A stretch of DNA of 64,000 nt, from NCBI GenBank assembly GCA_019918135.1, contig WBZZ01001080.1:2501-66500 (forward strand). Reading direction: 5' to 3'. Under the pieces are notes generated by a model, which did not search any database, was not told the origin of the DNA, and was given only the letters and a program-made list of their open reading frames with translations. The DNA is from Paulinella micropora (lineage: Eukaryota > Cercozoa > Imbricatea > Euglyphida > Paulinellidae). Positions 61,041 to 64,000 of the stretch are shown in pieces (position 1 is the first letter of the stretch; every line of letters starts with the position of its first letter). The position numbers and the translations under genes are program-made.

Positions 61041-63992
61041 TTAGTATCCAAACGGTCTAGTTTCAATCGCATTGTCAACAATACCTATAATATTTCTTTT
61101 GGTGTAAGTAAAGCTGAATATTTTTTCTAAGTATTCACTCGTTATTTTTTTCTGTTGTTTATCTCTTGTTATCTTGCTGTTCTCTACTATAACAACTTTA
61201 CCAGATTTTTCAATTCGTTTAGCAATCAATTTTTCTTCCTGAGTTTTAAGCAACTCTAACAATTCATTCTTGCCGTTCTCAATAAGGTCGTTGTTTTTAA
61301 TTCCAAGTCCGCAACTAATGACACTTAACATATTTGGTAAATTTAATGATTTATTGTTTTCATAATTCATACTAAAGCCTTTTACTTTCATACTTGCTTT
61401 ACCATTATCTAAGACATATCCATAACACTTTGGACCGCCTCCAATAAAGGTCATAATCTTTGCTCCGTGTAGTTCGTCCGTCCATTCACCTAATAACTTA
61501 CCCGTTTTGACATCTGTTTCGCCTTTCGTTAAGTCTGTTGTGTATATGACACTGTCCGTATCGTGGTATAGAACTCTGTTGTCTAGTTTGTCCATCATCT
61601 CATATAGTCTAATCCTCGCGTGGCAAGTCGTAAATAAAGCAACTACAATATTTGTTTTCACGGGGTCGCTTACCGCATCTTGTTTAAGGTCATAACTCGC
61701 TTCTATTATTTTGTCGTTAATAATGTTTATGTTTATGTTATCAACTGACTTATCGTTCATTAACTTGTATAAGGTATCTTTATCTTTAATCATTTTGTTT
61801 TGAGTTTTGTTTTGCTTTTCACCAAACTTGCCCCACAGGCTATTCAAGCACAACTTAGCAACAGCTCGCCGTCCTGGGTTTTCTTCAATTTTGTTTTCGT
61901 CCATCTTAATTCCCATATTGATTTCCATACTGTCAATGTAGTTTCTTTTTTGTTCTTCTGTAATACATCCATCAGGATATCCGCTTGACTCTTGTTTAAC
62001 CTTTAAGAAAGTTTTTATGTAATCTTTGAAAAGGCTACTGCTCTGTTCCTTCCAGTGCCATACCTCATATACCTTAATTAGCTTGTAGCCTTTGTCTAAG
62101 GCCTTGTAGATTTCGGGTGTCGCCCAAGTGCCAGTTATTGCTCGCTCGTTATCGGTGTGCTTACATTCGGTTTTCTGTTCGGTCATTCCGCACTTGTCGC
62201 ATAAGTAATACATAAGCTTACCTCTGTCCGCCTTAGGTAAAACGGGGTGAAGTAATTTTCTCGGCGGTAGCATCTTAACCTTAGACACTCCGAAATATTC
62301 TCTGTTTATGATTTTGTTTTTCATAGACAGTCTGTCATTATCATTATTGGGCCGTATGATTTCGTGGTGTCCGCTAGGGTAAAGGTCGTAAAACATAACG
62401 GTCGGATACAGAGAACATATGTCAATGTATTTCGCATATTCGTTCTCGTGCCGTGATTTCCAATACAATGTTAGAGCATCCGTTCTACCTCCAAACATTG
62501 CTTCTCGCGGGTTCAGCCCTTCTTGTTCTGTAATTCGTTCATTAGTATCTTCCGCTAGGGTTTCACTTGTTTTCATTAATCTCCATTCACATTCCCATAT
62601 ACTTATTATTTTGCTTACTTGTTTGCTTAGGTCTTTTTCTCGTCTCATTGTTGCCTTGTATAGTTCGCCCATCGTTTCATTCTTCTTAGTATTGATTGTA
62701 TTTCTATTAAAGCACTTTGGACATCCGTGCCAGAAACATCCATGAAATTCGTAAGCGGTTTTAGTCGTTTCATCCCAGCCATCTACATACACACGGGATT
62801 GACCAAGTTGAAACATTTTTTCACCTCCATTGAAAGCGTGTTTGATATCCGTTTTGTCTGACCTGCTTCTGTAAGCTATCCATTCAACACAAGCCCGAGA
62901 GGTTATCCTGTTTTGCTTTTCCGCTTTCAACACAGCAATTGAATTCTCTGGCATAAACTTGGCCCGATACAAAGCCATAACACAACTAGCAATAGTTGTA
63001 TATTGAAAAGGGTCAATACCGAATTCTAGAAACTGCTTTCTAAAATCCATACATCCCCTTCTCAAAATATCAACATCGCTATGACAGTATTCCGCGATTT
63101 CCTTCTGCATATCAAATGTGTTGTTTCTTTGGCTTTCATACCATTCTAAGAATTCCGCCCTTTTCTTATCTTTCATAGTGTCGTAGCCGTAGTGCTTTTT
63201 ATGAGGCATAACACCAACATAATTTTTGTTCTTGTCAGTATTGAAGAAGTGAGGAAAGAAGCCCTTTTTAAGTTCTTTCAATCCGAATGTCTTAGGAAAA
63301 TCAGCCAGAGGCATAGTCAAGAAACTCAAACTATCAATGAAGCGGTATTTCTTCAAAGTCATCATCATTATCTTACCGCCTTGATATATGACGAATGGTG
63401 CTTGTCCGTTATCCACTAACCATTTAAGAATAAACTGACAATCATAACCGCGACTGTTATGAGCAATGAATGTAAAGCCGTTGTGCTTAGATTCAAAAGC
63501 CCACTTACAGAAATCATCAATGTTCTTATGAATGACGGGTGGTTCCTTCGCATCAAAATACTGGCTTTCCGAATGATTAACAATGTGTTCGCCCGTATCC
63601 TGTGTTGCTTCAAAATCAAAGAATATGTATTTCTCTGAAAAAGGCAATATGTCTTTCTTCACGATTTCACATTGGTGTTCAAGTGGTTTCAGTTCCTTAC
63701 AATTACGGCATTTCGCATATCCGCATTTGTGTTCGTCCTTCTTCCTGTAATTAAGGCCGCACGAAAGACATTTCGCTTTGATATCGCAATTCGTCCTCTT
63801 GTGATTATTAAAACAGACCGTATTTGGAAACTTTCTATTACACGAATAGCAATCAGTCCAATTGCTTCTATCGTTAATACCCTTACATTCTTTGGTTTCG
63901 CAGATATTACATTTAGCTTCGCAGGAATGTCTTTCCATATATCCTCTTAGGCATAACTCACAGAAGTTCTTTTTACCTACCATAGACTTCAT
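61041..63992 (-). CDS. Family-B DNA polymerase, type 2, with zinc-rich N-terminus (Polinton B)
   Basis: The product has 983 residues and is open. Residues 1-110 carry many C-x2-C pairs and C...H pairs (C-E-L-C, C-N-I-C, C-Y-S-C, C-L-S-C, C-R-N-C), likely several zinc ribbons. The 3'-5' exonuclease follows with FFDFEAT (Exo I), FIAHNSRGYDCQFIL (Exo II) and Y-C-H-S-D-V-D-I-L (Exo III). Next comes YEFHGCFWHGCPKC, typical of Polinton polymerases. Polymerase motifs are DICSLYPTVM (A), KLCLNSLWGKFG (B) and YHDTDSVIYTT (C). It is convergent with the lipase, 21 bp apart. Such enzymes use protein priming to copy linear DNA. The start lies eight bases from the window end. Confidence 0.92.
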   Translation of the reverse strand: MKSMVGKKNFCELCLRGYMERHSCEAKCNICETKECKGINDRSNWTDCYSCNRKFPNTVCFNNHKRTNCDIKAKCLSCGLNYRKKDEHKCGYAKCRNCKELKPLEHQCEIVKKDILPFSEKYIFFDFEATQDTGEHIVNHSESQYFDAKEPPVIHKNIDDFCKWAFESKHNGFTFIAHNSRGYDCQFILKWLVDNGQAPFVIYQGGKIMMMTLKKYRFIDSLSFLTMPLADFPKTFGLKELKKGFFPHFFNTDKNKNYVGVMPHKKHYGYDTMKDKKRAEFLEWYESQRNNTFDMQKEIAEYCHSDVDILRRGCMDFRKQFLEFGIDPFQYTTIASCVMALYRAKFMPENSIAVLKAEKQNRITSRACVEWIAYRSRSDKTDIKHAFNGGEKMFQLGQSRVYVDGWDETTKTAYEFHGCFWHGCPKCFNRNTINTKKNETMGELYKATMRREKDLSKQVSKIISIWECEWRLMKTSETLAEDTNERITEQEGLNPREAMFGGRTDALTLYWKSRHENEYAKYIDICSLYPTVMFYDLYPSGHHEIIRPNNDNDRLSMKNKIINREYFGVSKVKMLPPRKLLHPVLPKADRGKLMYYLCDKCGMTEQKTECKHTDNERAITGTWATPEIYKALDKGYKLIKVYEVWHWKEQSSSLFKDYIKTFLKVKQESSGYPDGCITEEQKRNYIDSMEINMGIKMDENKIEENPGRRAVAKLCLNSLWGKFGEKQNKTQNKMIKDKDTLYKLMNDKSVDNININIINDKIIEASYDLKQDAVSDPVKTNIVVALFTTCHARIRLYEMMDKLDNRVLYHDTDSVIYTTDLTKGETDVKTGKLLGEWTDELHGAKIMTFIGGGPKCYGYVLDNGKASMKVKGFSMNYENNKSLNLPNMLSVISCGLGIKNNDLIENGKNELLELLKTQEEKLIAKRIEKSGKVVIVENSKITRDKQQKKITSEYLEKIFSFTYTKRNIIGIVDNAIETRPFGY

Positions 63993-64000
63993 ATTAGTTA

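Larger units (their letters stand above)
46330..64000. mobile_element. Polinton B, Polinton-like element (right end outside window)
   Basis: This is the best preserved of the three. Gene order: integrase (-), charged protein (-), fibre (+), membrane protein (+), cysteine-rich protein (-), 120-residue protein (+), ATPase (+), basic protein (+), protease (+), penton (+), capsid (+), virion protein (+), ExoX-C-like (-), lipase (+), PolB (-). The left boundary is uncertain: it may be near 46,200, or near 44,700 if the two small genes there belong to it. The terminal repeats are not visible. It looks nearly whole, with about one break in the genes seen, hence younger than A and C. Confidence 0.88.

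Overview
The window is eukaryotic nuclear DNA made almost entirely of integrated mobile elements. Three pieces of Polinton-like (Maverick-type, double-jelly-roll capsid) elements surround a compound Ty3/gypsy LTR retrotransposon cluster. GT-AG introns of 45-50 bp in one gene, (AAT)n microsatellites and LTR elements point to a eukaryote, possibly a protist or other aquatic lineage. The host cannot be named from this sequence. The genes read well with the standard genetic code.

Layout. (1) 1-about 15,560: Polinton A, running off the left edge. It holds a charged protein (-), phage-like fibre (+), small membrane protein (+), cysteine-rich secreted protein (-), 120-residue protein (+), packaging ATPase (+), basic Gly-Gly protein (+), protease (+), penton (+), major capsid protein (+), a second virion-like protein (+), two small ExoX-C-like proteins (-), a DUF3223/HNH-like cargo gene (+) and a family-B polymerase fragment (-). 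(2) About 15,564-21,036: Polinton C, a decayed right half with the same order but a different polymerase type. (3) About 21,036-42,453: gypsy sequences. A 5'-truncated element X lies directly before element Z (LTR to LTR, about 10.4 kb). A 5.66-kb tandem duplication across the X/Z boundary makes an apparent third, chimeric element. (4) 42,454-about 44,700: unannotated DNA with simple repeats and palindromes. (5) About 44,700-46,330: two small genes, one with three tiny introns, and an array of alternating hairpins. They may be host DNA or the left arm of the next element. (6) About 46,330-64,000: Polinton B, the best preserved copy: retroviral-type integrase, the same structural genes, a lipase and a 983-residue polymerase with a zinc-rich N-terminus. 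It runs off the right edge.

How the Polinton genes fit together. Capsid protein and penton form the shell, the FtsK/HerA-type ATPase would package DNA, and an adenain/Ulp1-like cysteine protease is a candidate for trimming Gly-Gly sites seen in the penton, capsid, basic protein and lipase. The S74-chaperone fibre and the adjacent virion protein look like host-contact proteins, and the lipase may act at entry. PolB and integrase serve replication and integration. The copies differ by what appear to be exchanges: two unrelated PolB types in syntenic positions, a fibre gene unusually similar between A and B, and cargo present in only one copy.

The signal I find most novel is a family of paired palindromes in Polintons A and C. 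They have conserved outer motifs (TGATATTT and AAACATCG) but stems that differ in sequence and still pair. They usually overlap the stop codon of the neighbouring gene. Polinton B lacks them at the same places. The DNA left of B carries a different set of hairpins with the same logic.
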